From NCBI GenBank assembly GCA_041481445.1, contig JBGPBV010000013.1:1-64000 (forward strand): a stretch of 64,000 nt of DNA, read 5' to 3'. The position numbers and the translations under genes are program-made. The notes under the pieces were generated by a model. It had not been told where the DNA came from and made no database searches. It saw nothing but the letters and a program-made list of their open reading frames with translations. Shown piece by piece: positions 16,830 to 25,240 of this stretch (positions are counted from its first letter, which is position 1; each line of letters opens with the position of its first letter). The stretch is from AA29 sp041481445. GTDB lineage: Bacteria; Acidobacteriota; Vicinamibacteria; Fen-336.

Positions 16830-17750
16830 TTGCTGGTCCGAGTTTTGGGCTCGGCGGCCGGCGGCGGCTTCCCGCAATGGAACTGCGGATGCCCCAACTG
16901 TCGCGGTGCTCGCGAGGGGAGCATCGGAGCCAGGCCGCGGACGCAGGAGTCCGTCGCCGTTTCCGCGGACGGAGCGGCCTGGTTCCTCCTGAATGCCTCC
17001 CCCGAGATCCGCCAGCAGATCGAGGGGTTTCCGCCCCTGCATCCCCGCGGCCCACGGCACAGCCCGATCCACGGAATCCTCTTGACCAACGGCGACCTCG
17101 ACCACTGCCTGGGGCTCTTGTCGCTTCGGGAGTCGCATCCGATCACCGTTCACGCGACCGACAGCGTTCGGCGCGGCTTCACGGAGCGCAACGTGCTCTA
17201 TCGAACCCTGGAGCGCTTCCCGGGCCAGGTGACCTGGCACGCCCTGAGGCTCGGCCGGGAGGAGGAGCTGAGGCTCGGGGACGGCGCGGCGAGCGGCCTC
17301 CTCGTCCAGGCCACCGCGCTTCCCGGCAAGACGCCCGTCCACCTGGAGGGGCTGCAGCCGGACGACCCGGAGGACAACGTTGCCCTGCGGATCCGCGAGC
17401 GGGCGACGGGGCGCGTGCTCGCGTACGCCTCGGCCGTGGGCCGGATCACGCCGGCCGTACGCGAGGCGTTGGACGCCGCCGACTGCGTGTTCTTCGATGG
17501 CACCTTCTGGTCGGGCGACGAGCTGATCGCGGGAGGGCTCGGGAGCAAGCGGGCCGACGAGATGGCGCACGTTCCCGTCGGCGGCGCGGACGGCAGCCTG
17601 GAGGGCCTCGGGCCCTTGCGCGCCGCCCGCAAGATCTACATCCACCTGAACAACACGAACCCGCTCCTGCGCGAGGACGCGCCCGAGCGCGCGCGGGCCG
17701 ATGCCGCCGGCTGGGAGGTCGCGTGGGACGGGATGGAGATCGAGCTGTGA
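16830..17750 (+). CDS. pqqB: PQQ biosynthesis protein PqqB
   Basis: 306 residues of the PqqB metallo-beta-lactamase-fold family, believed to hydroxylate the tyrosine-derived ring of the processed precursor. VLGSAAGGGFPQWNCGCPNC opens the protein, with the cysteine pair of the family; LTNGDLDHCLGLLSLRE is the metal-site region; IHLNNTNPLL is near the C-terminus. The start is taken as TTG 16830 because family members begin just before VRVLGSAAGGG, GGAG lies 7 bases upstream, and the frame further up carries no such similarity. Confidence 0.93.
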   Translation: MLVRVLGSAAGGGFPQWNCGCPNCRGAREGSIGARPRTQESVAVSADGAAWFLLNASPEIRQQIEGFPPLHPRGPRHSPIHGILLTNGDLDHCLGLLSLRESHPITVHATDSVRRGFTERNVLYRTLERFPGQVTWHALRLGREEELRLGDGAASGLLVQATALPGKTPVHLEGLQPDDPEDNVALRIRERATGRVLAYASAVGRITPAVREALDAADCVFFDGTFWSGDELIAGGLGSKRADEMAHVPVGGADGSLEGLGPLRAARKIYIHLNNTNPLLREDAPERARADAAGWEVAWDGMEIEL

Positions 17751-18469
17751 CCGAGGCGCGCCTGCCGCTGGGCCGGGAGGAGTTCGTGGAGCGGCTGCGG
17801 ACGGAGGGCGAGCGCCGCTACCACGATCACCACCCGTTCCACGTGATGATGCACGAGGGTCGGCTCACGCCGCCCCAGCTCCAGCAGTGGGTCCTCAACC
17901 GCTACTACTACCAGACCCGGATCCCGATCAAGGACGCGATCATCCTCTCGAAGTCCGAGGATCCGGCTTTCCGGCGCCTGTGGATCCATCGGATCCACGA
18001 CCACGACGGCACCCAGGACGGAGAGGGGGGTCTCGCCCTCTGGCTGCGCCTGGCCCGGGGCGTCGGCCTCGATCCGGAAGAGTGCGCGAGCGGTCGCTCC
18101 GTGCTCCCCGGCGTCCGCTTCGCCTGCGACAGCTACGTCGAGCTGGTGCGGCAGCGCTCCCTGGTGGAGGCGGTCGCCTCCTCGCTGACCGAGTTCTTCG
18201 CCCCCGACCTGATGTCCCGGAGGATCCTCGCCTGGGAGAAGCACTACCCGTGGGTGAGCCCCGACGTGCTCGGGTACTTCCGTTCGCGCGTCACGCGGGC
18301 GCGGGACGATTCCGCCGAAGCGATCGACTTCGTGCTGCGGGGGGCGCCGACCTACGCGGAGCAGGAGCGTTGCCTGGACGCCCTCATCCGGAAGACGGAG
18401 ATCCTCTGGCACCTCCTCGACTGCGTCTACGCCGCCTACGTCGATCCCGGCTGGGGCCGGCGGCCGTGA
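17747..18469 (+). CDS. pqqC: pyrroloquinoline-quinone synthase
   Basis: 240 residues of PqqC, the cofactor-free oxidase that performs the final eight-electron oxidation and ring closure to PQQ. Family blocks visible: RYHDHHPFH near residue 22, NRYYYQTRIPIKDA near 48, WIHRIHDHDG near 76 and SSLTEFFAPDLM near 143. The GTG start overlaps the pqqB stop and the end overlaps the pqqD start. Length and order are standard. Confidence 0.96.
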   Translation: MTEARLPLGREEFVERLRTEGERRYHDHHPFHVMMHEGRLTPPQLQQWVLNRYYYQTRIPIKDAIILSKSEDPAFRRLWIHRIHDHDGTQDGEGGLALWLRLARGVGLDPEECASGRSVLPGVRFACDSYVELVRQRSLVEAVASSLTEFFAPDLMSRRILAWEKHYPWVSPDVLGYFRSRVTRARDDSAEAIDFVLRGAPTYAEQERCLDALIRKTEILWHLLDCVYAAYVDPGWGRRP

Positions 18470-18747
18470 TCGAGGCCGACGCCCGGCCCCGGCTGGCCCC
18501 GAAGGCGCGGATCCGGTTCGATCGCCGGACCGACCGGTACCTGCTGCTGTATCCGGAGCGAGGGCTCGAGCTCAACCCCACCGCGGCCGACATCGTGCGC
18601 CTGTGCACGGGAGAGCACACGGTCACGGAGATCGCGGAGCGCCTCGCCGAGAAGTATCCGAGGCAGCCGCGGCCGGACATCGAGCACGAGATGGAGGAGT
18701 TCCTGGCCGTCCTCGCGGAGCGAGGGCTCGTGAGGTACGAGCGATGA
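18466..18747 (+). CDS. pqqD: PQQ peptide chaperone PqqD
   Basis: 93 residues of the PqqD family, the RiPP recognition element that presents PqqA to PqqE. It shows DRYLLLYPERGLELNPTAA, IVRLCTGEHTVTEIAERL and a C-terminal helix EMEEFLAVLAERGLV. The GTG start overlaps pqqC (GTGA) and the end overlaps pqqE (ATGA). It is a separate gene here, not fused to pqqC or pqqE. Confidence 0.95.
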   Translation: MIEADARPRLAPKARIRFDRRTDRYLLLYPERGLELNPTAADIVRLCTGEHTVTEIAERLAEKYPRQPRPDIEHEMEEFLAVLAERGLVRYER

Positions 18748-19847
18748 GCGAGGGGCATCGGCCCTACACCTTGATCGCCGAGCTGACCTACAAGTGTCCC
18801 CTGCGCTGCGTGTACTGCTCGAACCCGCTGGACTACGCGCGCCACGACCGGGAGATGGACACGGAGACGTGGCGGCGGGTGTTCCGCGAGGCGGAGGCCC
18901 TGGGCGTGGTGCAGGTCCACTTGACGGGCGGCGAGCCTCTCGTCCGCCGCGATCTCGAGCCGCTGATCGAGGAGGCGCGGGCGCTCGACCTCTACACGAA
19001 CCTCATCACGAGCGGCATCCCGCTCACCCGCGAGCGGCTGGCCCGCTTCCGCGAGCTCGGTCTGGACGCCGTGCAGGTGTCCGTCCAGGACGTGTCGGCC
19101 CCGGCGTCCGACCGGATCGCCGGCCGGGCATCCTTCGACCGGAAGCTCGCGGTGGCGCGCTGGGTGAAGGACCTGGGCTTCCCGCTCACCCTCAACGTGG
19201 TGCTGCATCGTGACAACCTCGGCCGCGTCGAGGAGGTGGTCGCGCTCGCCGAGTCCCTCGGCGCCGATCGCCTGGAGCTGGCGAACACGCAGTACCTGGG
19301 CTGGGCGCTCTTGAACCGCCCGGCACTCCTGCCCACCCGCGCGCAGCTCGATCGCGCGCGCCGGGCGGCGGGGGAGGCCAAGCAGCGGCTGAAGGGGCGG
19401 ATGGAGGTGCTGTTCGTCCTTCCCGACTACTACTCGGAGTTCCCCAAGGCCTGCATGGACGGATGGGGCCGCCGCTTCATCCTGGTGAGCCCGGACGGCC
19501 TCGCCCTCCCCTGCCACGTCGCCCACAGCCTGCCCGGCAATCCCTTCGAGAACGTGCGCGAGCACTCCCTCGAGGAGATCTGGCGTGAGTCTCCCGGCTT
19601 CAACCGGTACCGGGGCGAGGAGTGGATGCCCGAGCCTTGCCGGAGCTGCGACCGCCGCGCGATCGACTACGGCGGCTGCCGCTGCCAGGCCTTCCACCTC
19701 ACCGGCGACGCCACGGCAACGGATCCCGCGTGCTCCCTCTCGCCCCACCACCGCCTCGTCGAGGCGGCCCGGGAGCATGCAGATCGCGACACGGGGCAGA
19801 GCGTGGAGCTCCATTACCGCACGGCGTCGCCGGCCTCCCGGGTGTGA
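18744..19847 (+). CDS. pqqE: PqqA peptide cyclase (radical SAM)
   Basis: 367 residues. The radical-SAM cluster motif CPLRCVYC is near residues 18-25, followed by VHLTGGEPLVRRD. The SPASM region at the C-terminus carries cysteines in FPKACMDGWG, LPCHVAH, EPCRSCDRR and GGCRCQAF for auxiliary iron-sulfur clusters. It forms the Glu-Tyr carbon-carbon bond in PqqA held by PqqD. It is the last gene of the operon; the next gene is convergent 21 bases away. No pqqF/pqqG protease gene is in the window. Confidence 0.96.
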   Translation: MSEGHRPYTLIAELTYKCPLRCVYCSNPLDYARHDREMDTETWRRVFREAEALGVVQVHLTGGEPLVRRDLEPLIEEARALDLYTNLITSGIPLTRERLARFRELGLDAVQVSVQDVSAPASDRIAGRASFDRKLAVARWVKDLGFPLTLNVVLHRDNLGRVEEVVALAESLGADRLELANTQYLGWALLNRPALLPTRAQLDRARRAAGEAKQRLKGRMEVLFVLPDYYSEFPKACMDGWGRRFILVSPDGLALPCHVAHSLPGNPFENVREHSLEEIWRESPGFNRYRGEEWMPEPCRSCDRRAIDYGGCRCQAFHLTGDATATDPACSLSPHHRLVEAAREHADRDTGQSVELHYRTASPASRV

Positions 19848-19868
19848 CGAGGCGCCGGCCCCGCCTGG

Positions 19869-20363
19869 CTAGTGGCTGGGCGTCGGCTGAAACGGCGGAG
19901 GGCCGGAGATCGTGATGGCCCCGATCATGCCGCCTTCGCGGTGGCCCTCCTTGTGGCAGAAGAGCGGCAGGTCCTGCCCGTTCGTCATCGGATAGAAGTA
20001 CCAGGCGACCGTCGTTCCCGGCAGCAGCTCCAGGTCGTGAATGGCGCCGTGTACCTCGGCGAGCGTTTCCCCGTTTGCGTTCATCACCTCGACCTTGCGC
20101 GTGAAGGCGTGGGTGGCAAGCGCTTCCGCCGTGAAGTAGTGCGGCTGCGGGCTGGGGTTGTGGATCGCCAGCTTGTAGTACACCCCTCGCTGGAAGCTGA
20201 GATGGTCGGGAACGAAGCGGAGGGCATTGCCCTTGGTGCCGACGTCCACCTTCACTTCGACCGGCGTCGGTCCCGGTGGCGGCTCGGCCGCCTGTACCGT
20301 CCCCAGCCGGACCGCGCAAGCGGCCATGGCCAGCGCCGTCAGCCTCCTCGTCATGTCTCTCAT
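19869..20363 (-). CDS. exported cupredoxin-like copper protein
   Basis: 164 residues with a signal peptide (cleavage near VQAAE). The C-terminal half has the blue-copper ligand pattern: His in SPQPHYF near residue 75, then C-x4-H-x4-M in FCHKEGHREGGM near 138-148, followed by the terminal strand IGAITISG. It is probably a periplasmic electron carrier or copper-binding protein. It overlaps the OsmC-like gene by ATGA. Lying directly beside the PQQ operon, it could take part in electron transfer from a quinoprotein dehydrogenase, but that is inference. An ATG at 20354 is an alternative start. Confidence 0.78.
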   Translation of the reverse strand: MRDMTRRLTALAMAACAVRLGTVQAAEPPPGPTPVEVKVDVGTKGNALRFVPDHLSFQRGVYYKLAIHNPSPQPHYFTAEALATHAFTRKVEVMNANGETLAEVHGAIHDLELLPGTTVAWYFYPMTNGQDLPLFCHKEGHREGGMIGAITISGPPPFQPTPSH

Positions 20364-20890
20364 GAGGCTCCCTCCTCAGGACGATTGGTACCGTGCGAGA
20401 TCTCGACCTGCGGCGGGCGGCACAGGGTCTGGTAGACCACGCAGTAACGCTCCGTCAGCTCCAACACCTTCGCGACCTGGTCGCGCGGAGCGTCTGTCTC
20501 CAGATCGAACCGGAGCCGTATGTCCTTGAAGCCCACGGGCGCGTCCTTCGCGACACCGAGGGTCCCCCGGAAGTCCAGGTCGCCCTCGGCGAGCACGCTG
20601 CCTCCTGTGATGGGCACGTTGAGCGCGGTGGCGACTGCGGTCAACGTGACCCCGGCGCAGGCGACGAGGGCCTCGAGGAGCATGTCTCCCGAACAGGCCG
20701 TCGACCCCGCACCGCCCGTCGCGGGGTGCAAGCCGGCCTCGACCAGCGCCTTCCCGGTTTCGACCTTGCAGGTCACGTTCTCGAGGTGCAGGCGCCCGCG
20801 GGCCTTGAGGGTCACCACCGCCGAGGAAGGGTCCTCTCGATACCGGGCCTTGAGCGGGGCCTGGAGCGCGCGCAACTCGTCTGGACTCAT
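20360..20890 (-). CDS. OsmC-like family protein
   Basis: 176 residues of the OsmC/Ohr family: GGAGSTACSGDMLLEALVACAGVTLTAVA holds the first conserved cysteine region (reported in two parts, residues about 60-90), and ELTERYCVVYQTL holds the second near residue 150. Such proteins reduce organic peroxides or related thiol substrates. The ATG at 20890 is chosen because AAAGGCGG lies just upstream. It is translationally coupled to the cupredoxin gene downstream. Confidence 0.82.
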   Translation of the reverse strand: MSPDELRALQAPLKARYREDPSSAVVTLKARGRLHLENVTCKVETGKALVEAGLHPATGGAGSTACSGDMLLEALVACAGVTLTAVATALNVPITGGSVLAEGDLDFRGTLGVAKDAPVGFKDIRLRFDLETDAPRDQVAKVLELTERYCVVYQTLCRPPQVEISHGTNRPEEGAS

Positions 20891-21037
20891 CGATCCGCCT
20901 TTCGGCTCCTGATCGCTTCGTTCCCTGGTCGATCCGCCGAGGTCCGAGTCGCGGTCGAGGATGTAGCAGAATATGACGACGGCGACCGAGAAACGCCTCG
21001 TTTCCACTCGCCGGCAAGAGACGTGACCCAGCCGATC

Positions 21038-22960
21038 ATGCAGATCATCAGGGACTGGACGATTCGACGCAAGATCGTCGCCGGGTTCGCGCTGGTGTTG
21101 GCCGTCACGTCACTCCAGGGCTGGCTCGGGATGCACACGCTCGAGGCCATGAACGACTCGCTCGGGAAGGTCAGCCGCGGCGAGCTCGGGCCGGCGGCGG
21201 TCGGCCAGCTCTATCAGGAATCCCGCGTCGTCATCCTCATCCTGGCCTTGGCCACCGTGGCGGCAAGCCTGGCCCTCGCGCTCGTCCTCGCCCGCCTCAT
21301 CGCCCACCCCATCGAGCAGTTGGGCATCGCCACCGAGCAGGTTGCAAAGGGCGATCTCACCGTCGAGATCCGGAGCCGCTCCCGCGACGAGGTCGGGTGG
21401 CTCCAGCACTTGATGCGCACGATGGTCGAGAACCTGCGCCACATCGTCGAGCAGATCACCAGCTCATCGCAGACGGTGACCGCCTCGGCCGAGGAGATCT
21501 CCGCCAAGGCCAAGCTCATCACCCGCGGCGCCCAGCGCCAGGCCCAGACCGCGGAGGAGACCTCGAGCTCCATGGAGCAGATGGCCGCCTCCATCCAGAC
21601 GGTGGCCGGGAGCGCCCGGAGCGTGGCCGCCTACGCACTGGAGACGTCGAGCTCGATCACCGAGATGGGGGCGTCCATCGAGCAGGTGGCCAAGTCGAGC
21701 AGCACCCTCGCCACCACCGTGGCGGAGGCCGCCGCCACCATCGAGGAGATGACCGTCTCCACCGACCAGGCGGCCCGCAACCTGGAGGCCGTCGCTCACA
21801 CCGTGTCGGACACCTCGGCGACGGTGGAGGAGATGATTTCGTCCATCGAGGCGGTGGCGCGCAACGCCGGGATCCTGAGTCTCGCCGCGGCCCGCGTCAA
21901 CCAGACCGTCTCGGAGATGGCGGCGGCCGTCAATCGGGTCGCGAAGATCGCCGAGGAGGCGGACAAGATCAGCCGCCGCGCCCGCGAGGACGCCCGCGTG
22001 GGTGACGAGGCCGTGGCCAAGACGGTGGAGGGGATGAAGTCCATCTCCGGCACCATGGAGAACACGGCCCGGGCCATCACCGGCATGGGTGCGCGCTCGC
22101 AGGAGATCGGCCGGATCGTCGAGCTGATCGAGGCCATCGCCGACCAGACGAACCTCCTGGCCCTCAATGCCGCCATCGAGGCCGCCCGGGCCGGGGAGGC
22201 GGGGCGCGGCTTCGCGGTGGTGGCGGATGAGGTGCGCAAGCTGGCTGAGCGCTCCGTGGACGCCACCAGGGAGATCGGCGAGGTCATGCGGCACGTGCAG
22301 GAGGAGACCACGGGCGCCGTGGAGACGGCCAAGGCCGGCGCCGCCGGGACGAAGACCGGGATCAGCCTGGCCGACGAGGCGGGCCACGCCCTGAGGCGGA
22401 TCCTGGATTCCGTCTCGCGGTCGAGCGAGCTCATGGCCGAGATCGCGTCCTCCACGGCCGAGCAGTCCCAGGCCTCGGCCGACGTCATGCGCACGGTCTC
22501 CGACATGAACACCTCCGCGGATCAGGTCATGACCGCGGTCACGGAGCAGGCCTCGGGATCGAAACGGATTCGCCGGGCCATGGAGAACATCAACACGATC
22601 ATGACCCACGTGGCATCCTCCACGAAGGAGCAGGCCGAAGGAGGACGCCAGGTCCGGCTCTCCGTGGAGAACATGAACCGGATCGCCTCCCAGGTGAGCA
22701 CAGCCACCCGGGAACAAGCGGAGGCGAGCCGGCAGATCGTTCAGGCGGTCGACAACATGAACCGCATGACGCAGCAGGTCTCCCACGCGACGGCCGAGCA
22801 GAGGCGGGGCGGGGACCTGGTCGTGAAGGCCATGGAGAACATCCTGGAGGTCGCCCGGGACCACCTGGCGACCGTCGAGGAGATGTCCAATGCCACGGCG
22901 AGCCTGGCCCAACAGGCGGAGAACCTGGCGAGGCTCATCGCGGCCTTCAAGGTGAAGTAG
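21038..22960 (+). CDS. methyl-accepting chemotaxis protein without a sizeable sensor domain
   Basis: 640 residues. Two membrane segments (about 11-31 and 64-88) are separated by only some 32 residues, so there is no room for a normal ligand-binding domain. HAMP follows, then a long coiled-coil signalling region whose tip reads EAIADQTNLLALNAAIEAAR with GRGFAVVADEVRKLAERS (near residue 390). The membrane-distal arms are long, with repeated N-M/I-N helical motifs such as ENINTIM, ENMNRI and DNMNRM near the C-terminus. A GTG at 21023 with GGCAAGAG upstream is an alternative start five codons earlier. No che genes are nearby. Confidence 0.9.
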   Translation: MQIIRDWTIRRKIVAGFALVLAVTSLQGWLGMHTLEAMNDSLGKVSRGELGPAAVGQLYQESRVVILILALATVAASLALALVLARLIAHPIEQLGIATEQVAKGDLTVEIRSRSRDEVGWLQHLMRTMVENLRHIVEQITSSSQTVTASAEEISAKAKLITRGAQRQAQTAEETSSSMEQMAASIQTVAGSARSVAAYALETSSSITEMGASIEQVAKSSSTLATTVAEAAATIEEMTVSTDQAARNLEAVAHTVSDTSATVEEMISSIEAVARNAGILSLAAARVNQTVSEMAAAVNRVAKIAEEADKISRRAREDARVGDEAVAKTVEGMKSISGTMENTARAITGMGARSQEIGRIVELIEAIADQTNLLALNAAIEAARAGEAGRGFAVVADEVRKLAERSVDATREIGEVMRHVQEETTGAVETAKAGAAGTKTGISLADEAGHALRRILDSVSRSSELMAEIASSTAEQSQASADVMRTVSDMNTSADQVMTAVTEQASGSKRIRRAMENINTIMTHVASSTKEQAEGGRQVRLSVENMNRIASQVSTATREQAEASRQIVQAVDNMNRMTQQVSHATAEQRRGGDLVVKAMENILEVARDHLATVEEMSNATASLAQQAENLARLIAAFKVK

Positions 22961-22965
22961 GTCGA

Positions 22966-22982
22966 GCGAGCACAGTGCTCGC
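22966..22982. terminator. short hairpin between convergent genes
   Basis: GCGAGCA (22966-22972) and TGCTCGC (22976-22982) pair around a 3-base loop in the 39-base gap between the chemoreceptor gene and the convergent FGE-like gene. There is no T run on either side, so termination strength is uncertain. Confidence 0.4.
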
Positions 22983-22999
22983 GCCCTGGCCCGGAGGCG

Positions 23000-23737
23000 T
23001 CAGCGTCGGGCGGGCGCTCGGGTGCTGGCGCAGCGAAACCCGAGGTCCGAGATGCGCCGGTACATGTGGTCCGCGGTGGCGCGATACGTCGCGCGCACGT
23101 ACCAGGCCCCGTAGTACCAGCTCCCCCCGCGGTTGACTCGGGCGCCCCGGGCCGTGGGATCTTCGCGTCCGTCGCCGGGGTCGTAGGGGTACGGCCGGTA
23201 GAGAGAGGACGTCCACTCCCAGACGTTGCCGGCCATGTCCAGCGCTCCATAGGGTGAGGCCCCACCCGCGTAGCTTCCGGCGGCGGACGTCCCCGCCGTG
23301 TATCCGGCATTGACGCGATCCGGCTCGAAGCGGGAGCCCCAGGGATAGCGGCGGCCGTCATCGCCGCGTGCGGCTTTCTCCCACTCCGCCTCCGTGGGAA
23401 GGCGCTTGCCCACCCATCGGCAGTACGCGGTCGCCTGAGTCCAGCTCACGATGGTCACGGGATGGTCTGCCTTCGTGGCTTCGCCGAAGGCCGGGCCGCT
23501 GGGCAGCGTGCAGGCGCCCGCCTCGACGCAGGCGCCATAGCGGGCGCTGGTCACCTCCACGCGGTCGATCCAGAAGGCGTCCAGAGGCACGCGCGCCGCC
23601 GGCCGCTCGTCCGCATCCGCGTCGGCATCGTCGGAGCCCATGAGGAACTCGCCCGCCGGCACCGCGAACATTTCCACGGGGTCCGGCCACGAAGGGTCGG
23701 CCGCGAGGGAAAGGGCGAGGAGCACGGCGCTCCCCAC
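23000..23737 (-). CDS. FGE/sulfatase-modifying-fold exported protein
   Basis: 245 residues with a short signal peptide (VGSAVLLALSLAADPSW). The formylglycine-generating-enzyme fold is clear: FAVPAGEFLMGSDDADADAD, RLPTEAEWEKAARG, YPWGSRFEPDRVN, DMAGNVWEW, NRGGSWYY and a terminal DLGFRCAS. In true FGE the GGSW segment continues into a cysteine pair that binds copper; here it reads GGSWYYGAWYVRATYR with no cysteine, so sulfatase activation is unlikely. The GTG start is one base after the folK-mptA stop, so it is co-translated with a pterin gene. Role unknown. Confidence 0.8.
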   Translation of the reverse strand: MGSAVLLALSLAADPSWPDPVEMFAVPAGEFLMGSDDADADADERPAARVPLDAFWIDRVEVTSARYGACVEAGACTLPSGPAFGEATKADHPVTIVSWTQATAYCRWVGKRLPTEAEWEKAARGDDGRRYPWGSRFEPDRVNAGYTAGTSAAGSYAGGASPYGALDMAGNVWEWTSSLYRPYPYDPGDGREDPTARGARVNRGGSWYYGAWYVRATYRATADHMYRRISDLGFRCASTRAPARR

Positions 23738-23738
23738 C

Positions 23739-25199
23739 CTACCGCTCCAGTTGCGATGCCAGCCAGGCGACCAGGGTCGTGGCCCCGGGCGGCGCGCCGC
23801 CCGCCATCTCCGCGCGGATCTCCGCGGCCGTGCCGCCACGCTCCGCGAACACGTCGTGCTTGTGGATCGTCTCCATGTTCACCTGTCGCGCGTGCACGTA
23901 GGCGTCGCCGGGCAGGTCCGGGTACACCCCCAGGAGGTTGTAGAGCATCTCCCGCACCGCGTCCTCGACGAAACGCGGGTGTCGATGCGCCTTCTCCACG
24001 ACGAACAGCTCGTCGGGCCGCTTCAGGAGGTCGTAGCTCTCCGAGCTCATGGAGGTCTCCACGATCTCGACCAGGTCCTCCGCGCGCACGGGCCGGTCCG
24101 TGCCCACCGTCAGCCGGCCGAGCCCGCGCTGGTTGTGGGTGGCGATGGGGACCAGCTCGAGGACCCGGTCGGCCAGCGCGCCGTCGAGGCCGCTCTCGAG
24201 GAGCCGCTCGCGGGAGTGGGCGCGCACCATCTCCTGCGCGCAGGGGCACGCCATCATGCCCTCGGCCTCCACGCCCACGAGGCGCACGCAACGATCGGGG
24301 GTGGCGACCGCCCGCCCGATCAGCGTGTAGAGCTCCTGCGACGGCTTGCCGGAGAGGGGCGCCCTCCTGGTCAGCGGAAAGTGGGCGCGGATCTCCACGT
24401 CGGCGCGGCGGGCCTTGTGTCCCGCGATGAGTTGCCGCGTGATGCGCTCCGCCAGCGACTCCACGACCGGCGCTTCCTGGCCCCCGATCTCCTCCAGCAC
24501 CTCCTCCACGCTGTCGCTGAAGCGCGACATGTGAGCGCCCTTCCGCTCGGCGGGCAGCTCCACGGAGAGGTCGAGGGTCGCGTAGAAGGGCCCTTGTCCG
24601 TTGGCCAGGCGGATGATGCGGCGCAGCCCGCTGACGCCCACGCGATCGAGGCGCAAGGGCGTCGGGGGATGCTCGTGCTGGAGGTCACGCTCCAGGCGGC
24701 TGGTCAGGCCCCGTTCGACGCGCACGACGCCGTCCGTCGTCGCGAGGCGGGCCAGGAGCTCGGAGACCGTGCGCCCCAGCACCGGATGCCGGAGATCGGG
24801 GGCGATCTCGTGGAGCGGGACCAGGACGAAGCCGCGTTCGGCGAGCAGGGGGTGGGGAACGGTGAGGCTCTCCGATCGGATCTCCTGGGCGTCGTAGAAG
24901 AGGATGTCGATGTCGATCGGTCTCGGCCCATAGCGCACCTGGTGGCGGCGACCCATCCCCTGCTCGATGCGCTTCAGGAACGCGAGCAGCGCGTCCGGAG
25001 CGAGGGCGGTCTCTCCCTGCACGACCATGTTGAGGAAGCGCGGCTGATCGGTCACGTACGCCGGCTCCGTCTCGTAGACCGAGGAGAGGTGCTTCACGTT
25101 CACCTGGGAGCGCAGCCTCTGGATCGCTTCGACCAGGTTGGCCTGGCGGTCTCCGAGGTTGGATCCCAGGCCGAAGTAGACGGGGTATTGGCTCGCCAT
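23739..25199 (-). CDS. fused FolK (HPPK) and MptA/FolE2-type GTP cyclohydrolase
   Basis: 486 residues in two enzyme domains. Residues 1-165 are 6-hydroxymethyl-7,8-dihydropterin pyrophosphokinase: YFGLGSNLGDRQANL, RFLNMVVQG, RYGPRPIDIDILFY and LTVPHPLLAERGFVLVPL. Residues about 180-486 are a COG1469 GTP cyclohydrolase: KGAHMSRFSDSVEEVL, GVEAEGMMACPCAQEMV, THNQRGLGRLTVG and YVHARQVNMETIHKHDVF. The ACPCAQ motif resembles archaeal MptA more than bacterial FolE2. The fusion joins the first and a late pterin step of the H4MPT/folate route. It lies 41 bases downstream of the TonB receptor gene. Confidence 0.9.
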   Translation of the reverse strand: MASQYPVYFGLGSNLGDRQANLVEAIQRLRSQVNVKHLSSVYETEPAYVTDQPRFLNMVVQGETALAPDALLAFLKRIEQGMGRRHQVRYGPRPIDIDILFYDAQEIRSESLTVPHPLLAERGFVLVPLHEIAPDLRHPVLGRTVSELLARLATTDGVVRVERGLTSRLERDLQHEHPPTPLRLDRVGVSGLRRIIRLANGQGPFYATLDLSVELPAERKGAHMSRFSDSVEEVLEEIGGQEAPVVESLAERITRQLIAGHKARRADVEIRAHFPLTRRAPLSGKPSQELYTLIGRAVATPDRCVRLVGVEAEGMMACPCAQEMVRAHSRERLLESGLDGALADRVLELVPIATHNQRGLGRLTVGTDRPVRAEDLVEIVETSMSSESYDLLKRPDELFVVEKAHRHPRFVEDAVREMLYNLLGVYPDLPGDAYVHARQVNMETIHKHDVFAERGGTAAEIRAEMAGGAPPGATTLVAWLASQLER

Positions 25200-25240
25200 G
25201 GCGGCGTCTCGATCGGCGGGCGGCGGCCTCTCGGCGGACC

